Below are positions 1 to 7,725 of a DNA stretch of 64,000 nt, piece after piece. The notes under the pieces are model-generated. The model searched no databases and was not told the origin of the DNA. It saw only the letters and a program-made list of their open reading frames with translations. Numbering within the stretch: the stretch's first letter is position 1; every line of letters begins with the position of its first letter. A program made the position numbers and the translations under genes. The DNA lies in the NCBI RefSeq assembly GCF_001577755.1, contig NZ_CP010776.1, positions 2,294,001 to 2,358,000 on the forward strand. The letters run 5' to 3'. Source of the DNA: Rufibacter sp. DG15C. Its GTDB lineage: Bacteria; Bacteroidota; Bacteroidia; Cytophagales; Hymenobacteraceae.

Positions 1-1
1 T

Positions 2-931
2 GACATTAGAGCCACCGGTGCCCAAGGTCCGGTAGCTTTGCAATACAAAGCCAACGTGCGCCAGAATACTGGCGTGAACTGGGACAATGTGCAATTGACT
101 CTGGCCACCACTAACCCAGCTGAGGGTGCCCAGAAGCCAGAATTGAGTCCTCAACGCTTGGAGTTTAATAATGATTTTTCTCGTGCCCTAAAAGGAAGAG
201 TGTCTGGAGTTCAAGTTGAAAGGAAACAAGAATTACAAGAAGTAGTAGGTGCAGTTTATGAAGTAGCTGATGCCGCCGCTCCCTCAACTAGCACCGCAGA
301 TTTTACAAAAGCCGTAGCTACTACCTTAGCCGCCGAGTTCAAGATTGGGATTCCGTTCAGCGTGCCTTCTGACGGGGAGCCGCACACGGTAGACGTACAG
401 CAGCACAGCCTCACTACCGCCTACGCCCATACCACCGTTCCTAAACTGGACCCAACCGCCTTTTTGGTGGCGCACCTCACCAACTGGGAAAACCTAAAGT
501 TGCTTCCCGGCGAGGCCAATATTTTCCTGGACGGCACCTTCACGGGCAAGTCGGTGATTGACCCCACCCAGACCAAAGACACGCTCACGCTTTCCTTGGG
601 CCGCGACCAGAACGTGGTAGTTCAGCGCGAGCGCATGAAGGACTTCCAGAAACGCTCCACGCTGGGCAGTAACATCAAAGAGCAGTTCGGCTATGAGATA
701 AGCTTGCGCAACACCAAAAGCACGCCGGTCACCATCACCGTAGAGGACCAGATTCCCATCAGCACGCATTCAGACATTGAGGTAAGCGAGGTAAACACCA
801 ACGGCGGCAAGCTGGACAAGGAAACCGGCAAAGTTACCTGGCTGGTCACGCTCAAGCCCAATGAGACCGTCAAACGAAATCTTCGGTTTGAAGTGAAGTA
901 CCCTAAGAACAACCGGGTAAGCGGCTTATAG
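2..931 (+). CDS. DUF4139 / mucoidy-inhibitor MuiA-like protein, C-terminal part (5' end outside window)
   Basis: The reading frame is open from the window edge (frame of base 2) to TAG at 929-931, so the gene begins upstream. The visible part matches the C-terminal DUF4139 region of MuiA-family proteins: a beta-rich segment with TGVNWDNVQLTLATTNP near the start and FEVKYPKNNRV at the end. The family is widespread in Bacteroidota and its biochemical role is not established. An inserted stretch at about 180-330 contains ALKGRVSGVQV, which resembles the plug-domain start of SusC-like TonB receptors. That stretch is more AT-rich than its surroundings. The in-frame TTG at 38 is unlikely to be the true start because coding continues upstream. 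The family call is fairly sure; the function is unknown. Confidence 0.82.
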   Translation, partial: DIRATGAQGPVALQYKANVRQNTGVNWDNVQLTLATTNPAEGAQKPELSPQRLEFNNDFSRALKGRVSGVQVERKQELQEVVGAVYEVADAAAPSTSTADFTKAVATTLAAEFKIGIPFSVPSDGEPHTVDVQQHSLTTAYAHTTVPKLDPTAFLVAHLTNWENLKLLPGEANIFLDGTFTGKSVIDPTQTKDTLTLSLGRDQNVVVQRERMKDFQKRSTLGSNIKEQFGYEISLRNTKSTPVTITVEDQIPISTHSDIEVSEVNTNGGKLDKETGKVTWLVTLKPNETVKRNLRFEVKYPKNNRVSGL

Positions 932-938
932 TCCCAAT

Positions 939-978
939 CCGTTTTTGGCCTGATTTTCAGAATTCAGGCTAAAAACGG
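939..978. repeat. Palindromic intergenic repeat, copy R1
   Basis: Arms CCGTTTTTGGCCTGA and TCAGGCTAAAAACGG around a TTTTCAGAAT-like centre, 8 bp after the stop of the DUF4139 gene. It belongs to the family of about 28 copies in this window. No U-tract follows the right arm. Confidence 0.85.
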
Positions 979-1129
979 ACCTTTGCCTTTCAAAAAAAAC
1001 TCCCAAGAATAATCAGTCCATTCAAGCAACCAGACAAGCTTCTTCGGCATCTTCTGGATAGAGGTTCACGCTAACGCATTTTCTGGAACGGAATTTGTCT
1101 TAGCTTGAATATCAGTAAAAGTTAATATT

Positions 1130-3484
1130 ATGAAAGCACACCTACACTTCCTCGTTTTCACTGCCTTGCTCTTGGTGAGCGGTCAGGCAATGGCGCAGTC
1201 TAAGGTTATCTATGACCAAAAGCGCCAGGAATCTTTTGCTATTTCTAGCGTGGACAATCAGGCCTTGGCTAGAATGGCCGAGGAGTTGGAGATGCCTTCC
1301 AACAGACGGACCAGACTATTGTTGCCCATAGAATTTGAACAGCAGGAGCGCATCACCAAAAGCGGCGGGCAGATTACCCTGTCTGTGCAGGTGCGTAATG
1401 TGCGCGTGCGTGACCGGGTGCCGTACCGTGGGTTTGACATGGCGCAGGCCTTTGACCCAAGCGTGATAAGTGCCAAGGTGCAGCTGTTGGGCCGCGAGGA
1501 TAAAGTATTGCAAACCATCACCGTGGCCAGCAAAGATATTAACCGTGACGGTTCTGCCGAGCTGGTACAGGCCACCATTCAAGACACTTCTGCCTTTGAA
1601 GGCTATAAACTGCGCGTGATAGACCGCACCCTGGACTTCTCTGCCCGCAACAGAAACGCGGTAGGTGAGCGCGTGGCCTTGGTGAAGGAGTATTATGAGA
1701 TGGACGGCGGCCTGGCGCAACTGTCCAGAGAACTGCAGGCCATCAACCCCAATGACTTAGACTACCTGGCCCAGCACAAGGACCGCCTTATTGCGTTGCA
1801 AGCCAACCTGGACCGCTTAGAGCGTAAGAACCTGGATCGCGAACTGGACCTGAACCAGCACGACCCCATCCAGCTGAGACGCAAGATGAAGGACCTGGCC
1901 TACCAATTTAAGGAGCGCGCCTTGGCCCTGGACCAGATGTACGCCCGCCTGCCAGAGATTTTCTACAGCCGCGGCCTGGAACTGGCCATGAACGGAAACG
2001 TGCGTGGCGGCCGGGATTTCTTCATGCGCTCCATTCAGGCCAATCCAACCTTCGCGCCGTCTCACCTGCAATTGGCCAGGCTGGACCTGAAAGAAGGCTA
2101 CGTGAAAGAAGCCGGCCAGCGCACCCGCGACATCCTGAATGGCATGCAACCAGACCCAGAAACCTACCGCTTCGCGCAGGAACTGGCCCTAGACATCCAG
2201 AATGACTACGTGCGCGAAGGCGAAAAGCTCAACAACCAAGGCAAGTACCGCGAGGCCCTGCAGGAGTTTGAAGACGCCCGTGAGTTCTGCCGAAGCATCT
2301 CTAGCCTTCGTTGCCGCCCAGAGCTGTGGGACAGAGGTATTGCCCAGGCCAAGAACGGTATCTATGACACTTATTTAAAGGATGGACAAAAAGCCTTAGA
2401 CCAAAAGCAACTAGGCCAAGCTGAGAAGATTGCCCGTGATGCCCAGGCGTTCGCACAGCAGAACAAAACCGCCATTGGTGATGACGTAGACGCCCGCAAC
2501 TTAATGCGCGAAGTGCAACAACAGTATTACGCCAACTTCATGGCCGACGGCAGAAAAGCCCTGCAGGCCAAGCAGTACAGTAACGCCCTTGCTGCGTTTG
2601 AGAAAGCCAAAAACAAAGCCCTGGATTACCAGTTAAAGGAGCAGGCAGACGCAGTTTCATTGACCCGTCAAGCAGCCAAGCCAGTATTGCTTTCTAAGAT
2701 TGCGGTGGCTGAGAATCAGGCTTTGGGTAATTTGTTAGCCCAAGCCCGCACCGCCGCTGGTGAGGTATCTGCTATGCAAGTGAAATACGGTCTGGTAAAC
2801 GACAAAGACCTGGATGTGAAGTTCAGAGGCTTAAGCCAGCGCATTTTCTCACAAGAATGCCAGAACGCCCAAGCCGCCTATGACCAGCATTACAGAACTG
2901 CCCTGCAGTTGAGCTCTGAGAAGAAATTTCACCTGGCCGCCAATGCTTTGGAAGAAGCCATTGCAAGTGCCAGAGAGAACGGCGGCTGTGCCATCTCTAC
3001 CGCCACCGCAGACGTAGAGTTGACTCGCATAGACGCACCCGCCCGCTATCAAGAGATGCTGATTCAGGTAGATGGTTTGGTGAGTAAAGGCCAGATGGCC
3101 GAGGCCGTGCAAACTTACTTACAGGCCGGCCAACAGTACCAGGATGCGGACTTGATGCGCTTCGGGTTAGTACATACGTCTTTGGTGACCTTCGGGGTAC
3201 AGCACGCCAACAAAACCTTCATCGCCGAGGTGGCCAAATACGTCGCCGCAAACGCTGAACCAACCGCCGCCATTGACCTGCTTAAGCGCTTAATCGTGCT
3301 GGACTACTCTGGCTATAACCTGAACAAACTACAGGAACTAGTAGGCGAACAACTAGCCACCAGAGACGCTCAGGCCAACCCAAAAGCCAACTATAAAGCC
3401 ATGGCAGAAACCTACACCGCCGGCAACAAAGACCTGAAAAAGCTCAACAAAGCCTATCAGAAGAAATTCAAGAAATTGACCTAG
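1130..3484 (+). CDS. Secreted TPR-rich protein of unknown function
   Basis: A 784-residue protein that starts with a signal peptide (hydrophobic core FLVFTALLLVSG, likely cleavage after AMA at residue 22), so it should be exported to the periplasm or surface. The middle and C-terminal parts are alpha-helical with TPR-like units, for example residues about 275-340 and segments such as YREALQEFEDA and YSNALAAFEKAKNKA. There are only a few cysteines and no catalytic motif that I recognise. It stands alone: the upstream gap is about 200 bp and a strong hairpin terminator follows the stop by 6 bp. It could be a scaffold or envelope-assembly factor, but that is only a guess from the repeats. Confidence 0.85.
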   Translation: MKAHLHFLVFTALLLVSGQAMAQSKVIYDQKRQESFAISSVDNQALARMAEELEMPSNRRTRLLLPIEFEQQERITKSGGQITLSVQVRNVRVRDRVPYRGFDMAQAFDPSVISAKVQLLGREDKVLQTITVASKDINRDGSAELVQATIQDTSAFEGYKLRVIDRTLDFSARNRNAVGERVALVKEYYEMDGGLAQLSRELQAINPNDLDYLAQHKDRLIALQANLDRLERKNLDRELDLNQHDPIQLRRKMKDLAYQFKERALALDQMYARLPEIFYSRGLELAMNGNVRGGRDFFMRSIQANPTFAPSHLQLARLDLKEGYVKEAGQRTRDILNGMQPDPETYRFAQELALDIQNDYVREGEKLNNQGKYREALQEFEDAREFCRSISSLRCRPELWDRGIAQAKNGIYDTYLKDGQKALDQKQLGQAEKIARDAQAFAQQNKTAIGDDVDARNLMREVQQQYYANFMADGRKALQAKQYSNALAAFEKAKNKALDYQLKEQADAVSLTRQAAKPVLLSKIAVAENQALGNLLAQARTAAGEVSAMQVKYGLVNDKDLDVKFRGLSQRIFSQECQNAQAAYDQHYRTALQLSSEKKFHLAANALEEAIASARENGGCAISTATADVELTRIDAPARYQEMLIQVDGLVSKGQMAEAVQTYLQAGQQYQDADLMRFGLVHTSLVTFGVQHANKTFIAEVAKYVAANAEPTAAIDLLKRLIVLDYSGYNLNKLQELVGEQLATRDAQANPKANYKAMAETYTAGNKDLKKLNKAYQKKFKKLT

Positions 3485-3490
3485 CCCCTA

Positions 3491-3533
3491 AACAAGAACG
3501 GCCTCCTTTACTAAGGGAGGCCGTTCTTGTTTA
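3491..3533. terminator. Intrinsic terminator after the TPR protein, bidirectional
   Basis: Inverted repeat with arms AACAAGAACGGCCTCC and GGAGGCCGTTCTTGTT around a short loop, followed on the plus strand by TT. Its A-rich left flank lets it also serve the convergent ppx-like gene. Confidence 0.85.
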
Positions 3534-3560
3534 TGATGGAATTGTATTTTGTTTCAAGGT

Positions 3561-3600
3561 CTGTTTTAGGCTTGTTTTCTAGGAAATAGGCCAAAAGCGA
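3561..3600. repeat. Palindromic intergenic repeat, copy R2
   Basis: A degenerate copy (CTGTTTTAGGCTTG ... AATAGGCCAAAAGCG) with a CTAG centre, in the gap between convergent genes and next to the canonical terminator at 3491-3533. Confidence 0.7.
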
Positions 3601-3614
3601 AAGCTAACTTTATG

Positions 3615-4544
3615 CTACTTTAACATCTCCGCCAATAAACCTTCCTTAAGGGCATAAGAAGATACCCGGATGCGCTCCATGTTGTATTTCTCCAGCACCC
3701 AGTCAATCATGACCGTGGCCACTACAATCATATCTACGCGCATCTCCAGCATGCCCGGGATGGCAAGGCGTTCTTCACGGTTCTTGGTAAGTAATTCTTT
3801 GAAATGCGCTTGAAAGGATTCTAAAGTCAACTCACTTTCCGGCGATGCGTTTTCATCACGGGCTGGGAGGCCGCGTTTGGCCATGTCCATGTCAATGAGC
3901 GTGTCAAACGTGCCTGACGAGCCAATCAAAACCTCGGGTTGCCATTGTAAGACCGCGGCGGTAAGTTTTTGGAGTTGGTCGTGCAGGTAATGGCGTTCGG
4001 CTTTCACTTCACCGGCAGACATGGGGTCATGGTGGAAAAACTTGTCCAGCAGTCGCTGGGCCCCAATCTCAAAGCTTTTCTTCCAGAGAATGCCTTTGTC
4101 TGAACCTATGATGAACTCCACGCTTCCGCCGCCAATGTCCATCACTAACACCGGACTAGAGCCCATCTGCAAGGCTTCCTGCACGCCCTTGAAGATGAGT
4201 TCGGCTTCACGGGCGCCAGAAATCACCTGCACCTCAATGCCCGTCTGCTCTCTAATGGCCTGCACCACCTCCATGCCGTTGATAGCGTTCCGGATGGCAC
4301 TGGTCGCGGTGGCTTTTATCTCGGTGACGTTGTGCTCCTCAATAATCTTTTTGAAGTCTTTAAGCGTGGCCAAGCCGCGGTCCCGGGCATCGGGCGCAAT
4401 CTCGCCTTTGCTAATCCCGCCCTGGCCCAGCTTCACCGGCACTTTGGTTCTGTATAGGAAAGTCCGTTCCTCGTTCTCTGCAATCTCTGCAATCAACAAG
4501 TGAAAGGTGTTGGTACCCAGGTCTATGAGAGCTAAACGACGCAT
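3615..4544 (-). CDS. Ppx/GppA family phosphatase (exopolyphosphatase-like)
   Basis: A 309-residue member of the actin-like ATPase-fold Ppx/GppA family, which hydrolyses polyphosphate and/or the 5'-phosphate of pppGpp. Visible motifs are the phosphate-1 loop LIDLGTNTFHLLIAE (6-20), the ATATSAIRNA segment (about 78-87), SGAREAELIFKG (109-120) and the phosphate-2 loop VMDIGGGSVEFIIG (about 134-147). The length fits the short, single-module form without the C-terminal HD domain of E. coli Ppx. The stop is about 80 bp from the convergent TPR gene. Family assignment is secure; whether the substrate is polyP or pppGpp cannot be told from the sequence. Confidence 0.93.
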   Translation of the reverse strand: MRRLALIDLGTNTFHLLIAEIAENEERTFLYRTKVPVKLGQGGISKGEIAPDARDRGLATLKDFKKIIEEHNVTEIKATATSAIRNAINGMEVVQAIREQTGIEVQVISGAREAELIFKGVQEALQMGSSPVLVMDIGGGSVEFIIGSDKGILWKKSFEIGAQRLLDKFFHHDPMSAGEVKAERHYLHDQLQKLTAAVLQWQPEVLIGSSGTFDTLIDMDMAKRGLPARDENASPESELTLESFQAHFKELLTKNREERLAIPGMLEMRVDMIVVATVMIDWVLEKYNMERIRVSSYALKEGLLAEMLK

Positions 4545-4708
4545 CTATTTAAGTAAGAATTAAAAATTAACAATTGGTGGTTCTAGAGATTGTTTCTCTG
4601 CTTTGGCACCAATTGGGTTTGTACGAAAGAGGAACAGATTTGCCGGCAAAGGGTTGCGCTAAAATTTCTTCCAGCTTATCTCCGCTTCCTCTTAGTAAAC
4701 AAAGAAAG

Positions 4709-4749
4709 TCGTTTTTGGCCTCTTATATGAAAAACAGACCAAAAACGGC
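4709..4749. repeat. Palindromic intergenic repeat, copy R3
   Basis: Arms CGTTTTTGGCCT and AGACCAAAAACGG with a degraded centre (CTTATATGAAAAAC). It lies about 40 bp upstream of the MITE-like element. Confidence 0.78.
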
Positions 4750-4787
4750 TTTTATCTACGACTTTTATAAATCAGTTTCCCACTCTG

Positions 4788-4930
4788 GTCATCCTGAAAG
4801 GACCTTGTGAGCAAACTGTAATGTCTGAGGCTATGAAACCAGGCATTGAATTTTTCCATCAAGAGAAGCAGGCATGATTAGGTGTAGCTTCTGCTTATCT
4901 AGTTCGCCCACAAGATCCTTTCAGGATGAC
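4788..4930. mobile_element. MITE-like element M1 with inverted termini
   Basis: A 143-bp unit bounded by GTCATCCTGAAAGGACC on the left and its near-exact inverse GATCCTTTCAGGATGAC on the right. The inverted arms extend about 25-30 bp inward through GTGAGC and GCCCAC. It has no coding capacity. A second copy with the same termini but different inner sequence lies at 18808-18962. This is consistent with a non-autonomous mobile element or a structured intergenic repeat; no clear target duplication was identified. Confidence 0.75.
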
Positions 4931-5031
4931 AAAGAGGGGAAGATAGTTATTGGGATGAAATCAGCATCTAAACCAGAAATCAACTAGCACTTAATAATTA
5001 ACAACTGACAATCAGCAATCAACAATTAACC

Positions 5032-5919
5032 CTACTTGGTAGAGCTGAACCGGAAGAAGGTGCCCAGCGGTAATTTGCGTTGGCCTTGGTCTTGTAGGTA
5101 CAGTTCGCCTAGTTCTTCATTCTTGACGGTCTTCCCGAAGGAGGCTCTAATCAGGTTGTCCAGAATCAATGCCGAAAAGCCTAGCGAGTACAGGTTAATC
5201 ACGAAGAAGTTGTGCTCAGGGTCTAGCAACTGGGAGCAGAGCTTGATGAGTTCGTTGAGCTGTTCCTCTAGGAGCCATTTCTCGCCGTCGGGGCCGCGGC
5301 CGTAGGCGGGAGGGTCCAGGATGATGCCCTGGTATTTGTTGCCGCGCTTCACCTCACGGCGGGCATACTTCATGGCGTCTTCCACAATCCACCGGATGTT
5401 GTTCAGATTGCTGGCTTCCATGTTCTCGCGGGCCCAGAAGTTGACCTGCTTCACAGAGTCTAGGTGCGTGACATCGGCGCCGCCGGCATTGGCTGCCAGA
5501 GAAGCGCCGCCCGTGTAGGCGAACATGTTGAGGACCTTCGGCTTGCCGGGCAGGGCGCGGGTGCGGTCAAAGATGAACTGCCAGTTGGGGTCCTGCTCCG
5601 GGAACAAGCCCACGTGCTTAAACGAGGACAGACCTAACCTGAACCGAAGTTTTAAATCATGGTAGCGGTAGTTGATGAACCACTGCTCGGCCATGCCTTT
5701 CTTCAAAGACCACTGGCCTTTTTCCTGATTGCCTTTCTCGCGCTTGAACGTGGCCTGGGCCAGTCGCGTCCACTCGCTTTCGGGCAGGTGCTTGTCCCAG
5801 GCGGCCTGCGGTTCTGGGCGGGCCAAGATGTAGTCGCCAAATCGCTCCAGCTTCTCAAAGTTGCCGCAGTCAATCAGTTCGTAATCGGTCCAGGCGCTAG
5901 TGGTCAGGAAAGAATACAT
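5032..5919 (-). CDS. Class I SAM-dependent methyltransferase, RlmI-like
   Basis: A 295-residue Rossmann-fold methyltransferase related to the 23S rRNA cytosine-C5 methyltransferase group (COG1092). SAM-binding motif I is NMFAYTGGASLAA (131-143), the acidic motif II loop is HLDSV (about 152-156), and the catalytic-type motif IV is LDPPAYGRG (201-209). The DPPxxGRG signature fits the RlmI/RlmK type. The N-terminal PUA domain of E. coli RlmI is missing; a distinct about 100-residue N-terminal region replaces it. A role in base methylation of rRNA is inferred from family; the target base is not known. It is transcribed divergently from dapF. Confidence 0.87.
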   Translation of the reverse strand: MYSFLTTSAWTDYELIDCGNFEKLERFGDYILARPEPQAAWDKHLPESEWTRLAQATFKREKGNQEKGQWSLKKGMAEQWFINYRYHDLKLRFRLGLSSFKHVGLFPEQDPNWQFIFDRTRALPGKPKVLNMFAYTGGASLAANAGGADVTHLDSVKQVNFWARENMEASNLNNIRWIVEDAMKYARREVKRGNKYQGIILDPPAYGRGPDGEKWLLEEQLNELIKLCSQLLDPEHNFFVINLYSLGFSALILDNLIRASFGKTVKNEELGELYLQDQGQRKLPLGTFFRFSSTK

Positions 5920-6014
5920 ATCTTTGTCTTTGTGGTGTAGCCTGCAAAGGTAGGGGAAACAGTTATCATTGATTAGTTAAGAGTTAAAAGTTTAGAATGA
6001 AGAGTTGTTTCAAT

Positions 6015-6052
6015 CGTTTTTGGTCTGTTTTCCTGAAAGTAGCCCAAAAACG
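6015..6052. repeat. Palindromic intergenic repeat, copy R4 (between divergent genes)
   Basis: Arms CGTTTTTGGTCTG and AGCCCAAAAACG, centre TTTTCCTGAAAG. It lies between the start of the minus-strand methyltransferase and the start of dapF, where no transcript should end. Confidence 0.8.
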
Positions 6053-6154
6053 TATATAGGAATCACAGCGGAACAACATCTCCAAATCTGCACATCTCCA
6101 AATTTTCAAATCAAGTAGCACATCTGCACATTAAAAAATTAGAACATTACCCAA

Positions 6155-6928
6155 ATGCAACTCACCTTCTATAAATACCAGGGCACCGGCAATGACTTTG
6201 TGGTGATGGATAATTTGAACGGCGACATCTCCTTGACGCAGGAGCAGGTGGCGTTTCTGTGCGACCGTCGTAATGGCGTGGGCGCTGATGGCCTCATGCT
6301 CCTGCAAACCAAGGATGGCTATGACTTTGAGATGGTCTATTATAATGCAGATGGCAAGGTGGGCTCTATGTGCGGGAATGGTGGACGCTGCTTGGTGGCT
6401 TTCGCGCAGTTCATGGGCGTGATTGAGACAGAAGCTTATTTCATTGCCTCTGATGGTCCGCACCGCGCTACCGTGGAGCACGGCCTGGTACATTTGCAGA
6501 TGAAAGATGTAGACGGTATTGAAGAGTTTGAAGACGCCTGTTTCTTGAACACAGGTTCGCCGCATTACGTGAAGACCGTGGAGAACCTGCAAGAGTTGGA
6601 TGTGTTCAATAAAGGGCGGGCTATTCGGTATTCAGACCGTTTCAAGGCCGAGGGAACCAATGTCAACTTTGTGGAACAGAAGCCGGACAACACCTTGTTC
6701 GTGCGCACCTATGAGCGAGGCGTAGAGGATGAGACCTTCTCCTGCGGAACCGGCGTGACGGCTTGTGCTTTGGCTGCTAGTAGAGAAGGCTTTACCAGTC
6801 CGGTGCATATTCAAGTGTTGGGCGGGGAGTTGCAGGTGAGCTTTGAGCAGGAGGGGAGCGGGTTCAAAAACGTCTTCTTGATTGGGCCGGCAGAACAGGT
6901 GTTCAAAGGCGAAATATTGCTCGCTTAA
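6155..6928 (+). CDS. dapF: Diaminopimelate epimerase
   Basis: A 257-residue cofactor-independent racemase that converts LL- to meso-diaminopimelate, the precursor of lysine and of the peptidoglycan cross-link. Both catalytic cysteines are present: C73 in SMCGNGGRC and C197 in FSCGTGVTAC. The N-terminal YQGTGNDFVVMDN signature is intact. The length is near the family norm of about 260-275. The gene starts at ATG 6155 after an AT-rich leader with repeated words such as ATCTGCACAT, and without an evident Shine-Dalgarno. A GNAT gene follows after 57 bp and may be cotranscribed, with repeat R5 in between. Confidence 0.97.
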   Translation: MQLTFYKYQGTGNDFVVMDNLNGDISLTQEQVAFLCDRRNGVGADGLMLLQTKDGYDFEMVYYNADGKVGSMCGNGGRCLVAFAQFMGVIETEAYFIASDGPHRATVEHGLVHLQMKDVDGIEEFEDACFLNTGSPHYVKTVENLQELDVFNKGRAIRYSDRFKAEGTNVNFVEQKPDNTLFVRTYERGVEDETFSCGTGVTACALAASREGFTSPVHIQVLGGELQVSFEQEGSGFKNVFLIGPAEQVFKGEILLA

Positions 6929-6930
6929 TT

Positions 6931-6976
6931 CATTCTGTTTTTCACCTAATTTCCAGAAAACAGCCCAAAAACAGAA
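6931..6976. repeat. Palindromic intergenic repeat, copy R5
   Basis: The outer arms ATTCTGTTTTT and AAAAACAGAAT pair perfectly although they depart from the family consensus; the centre is TTTCCAGAAAA. The right arm ends about 10 bp before the ATG of the next gene. Confidence 0.82.
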
Positions 6977-6985
6977 TACTACTAG

Positions 6986-7510
6986 ATGCCGCTTCTCCAC
7001 ACCGACCGTATTTTCCTGCGGGCCCCAGAGCCCACAGACCTGGACTTTCTCTACCTGTTTGAGAATGACACGCGCCTGTGGCCGGTGAGCTTGTCGGTGT
7101 CGCCGTTTTCCAGGGACATGCTGCGTCAATACCTGGACAATGCGCTTTCAGACATTTACGCCACGCGGCAGTTGCGCTTTATGGTGTGTCTGCAAAAGAA
7201 AGAAACGGTAATAGGCACCATTGATCTATTTGACTTCGAGCCATTGCACCAGCGGGCGGGGGTGGGCATTGCGCTGGTGGCAGAGCACAGAGGAAACGGG
7301 TATGGCAAAGAGGCGCTGGAACTGTTGGTGGCCTATGCCCAAAACGTCCTGCAACTGCGCCAACTGTATTGCTCCGTGACAGTCTCTAACATGGGCAGCC
7401 GTCAACTGTTTGAACAGGCCGGTTTCAATCAGATTGGAATTAGAAGAGATTGGCTGAAGACGGCCAGCGGCTGGCAGGATGTGGCTGAGTACCAGAAGGT
7501 ATTGGCGTAA
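6986..7510 (+). CDS. GNAT family N-acetyltransferase (RimJ/RimL-like)
   Basis: A 174-residue acetyl-CoA-dependent N-acetyltransferase of the RimJ/RimL/diamine acetyltransferase type. The N-terminal LHTDRIFLRAPEPTDLDFLY and the acetyl-CoA loop EHRGNGYGKEALELLV (motif A, R/QxxGxG/A form) are visible, followed by LYCSVTVSNMGSRQLFEQAGF (motif B). The substrate cannot be inferred. It follows dapF closely in the same direction, with palindromic repeat R5 in the short spacer. Confidence 0.9.
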   Translation: MPLLHTDRIFLRAPEPTDLDFLYLFENDTRLWPVSLSVSPFSRDMLRQYLDNALSDIYATRQLRFMVCLQKKETVIGTIDLFDFEPLHQRAGVGIALVAEHRGNGYGKEALELLVAYAQNVLQLRQLYCSVTVSNMGSRQLFEQAGFNQIGIRRDWLKTASGWQDVAEYQKVLA

Positions 7511-7671
7511 ACGTGTTTAAACCCTGATTCGGTAAATACCCTATTTCCTCGGTCAGCCTCTGAAAAATCCTTATTAGTGGGCTAAAATATAGTTATTCTT
7601 AGATGTATTTATATATCTGTAAGGCAAATGTGCAGCCTTTTTGGGGTTTGTGCGTATAGTAGGTAGTTAAG

Positions 7672-7700
7672 AGAGAAACGGCGACGTTTCTCTTTGTTTT
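7672..7700 (+). promoter_or_regulatory. Hairpin with T-rich tail in the leader of the glycosyltransferase operon
   Basis: A perfect 9-bp stem (AGAGAAACG / CGTTTCTCT, loop GCGA) followed by TTGTTTT, ending about 25 bp before the ATG at 7726. It has the form of an intrinsic terminator but lies just upstream of a start codon and about 160 bp after the previous gene. It could end the upstream transcript or attenuate the operon. Confidence 0.55.
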
Positions 7701-7725
7701 GATATACCTAGCTATACTTCATAAC

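Larger units (their letters stand above)
4545..5031. other. 487-bp gene-free gap carrying two repeat elements
   Basis: No credible gene. The gap holds palindromic repeat R3 (4709-4749), the MITE-like element M1 (4788-4930), and AT-rich short-word stretches of the TTAACAATT type at each end. A 78-codon open frame at 4574-4810 is largely built from the repeats and is not considered a gene. Confidence 0.8.

Noticed and set aside
4574-4810. A 78-codon open frame
   Set aside because: It runs through repeat R3 and into the MITE-like element, and its product has repeat-derived composition.
7699-7725. TTG start of the glycosyltransferase
   Set aside because: It overlaps the tail of the leader hairpin, and the ATG at 7726 gives a normal start.
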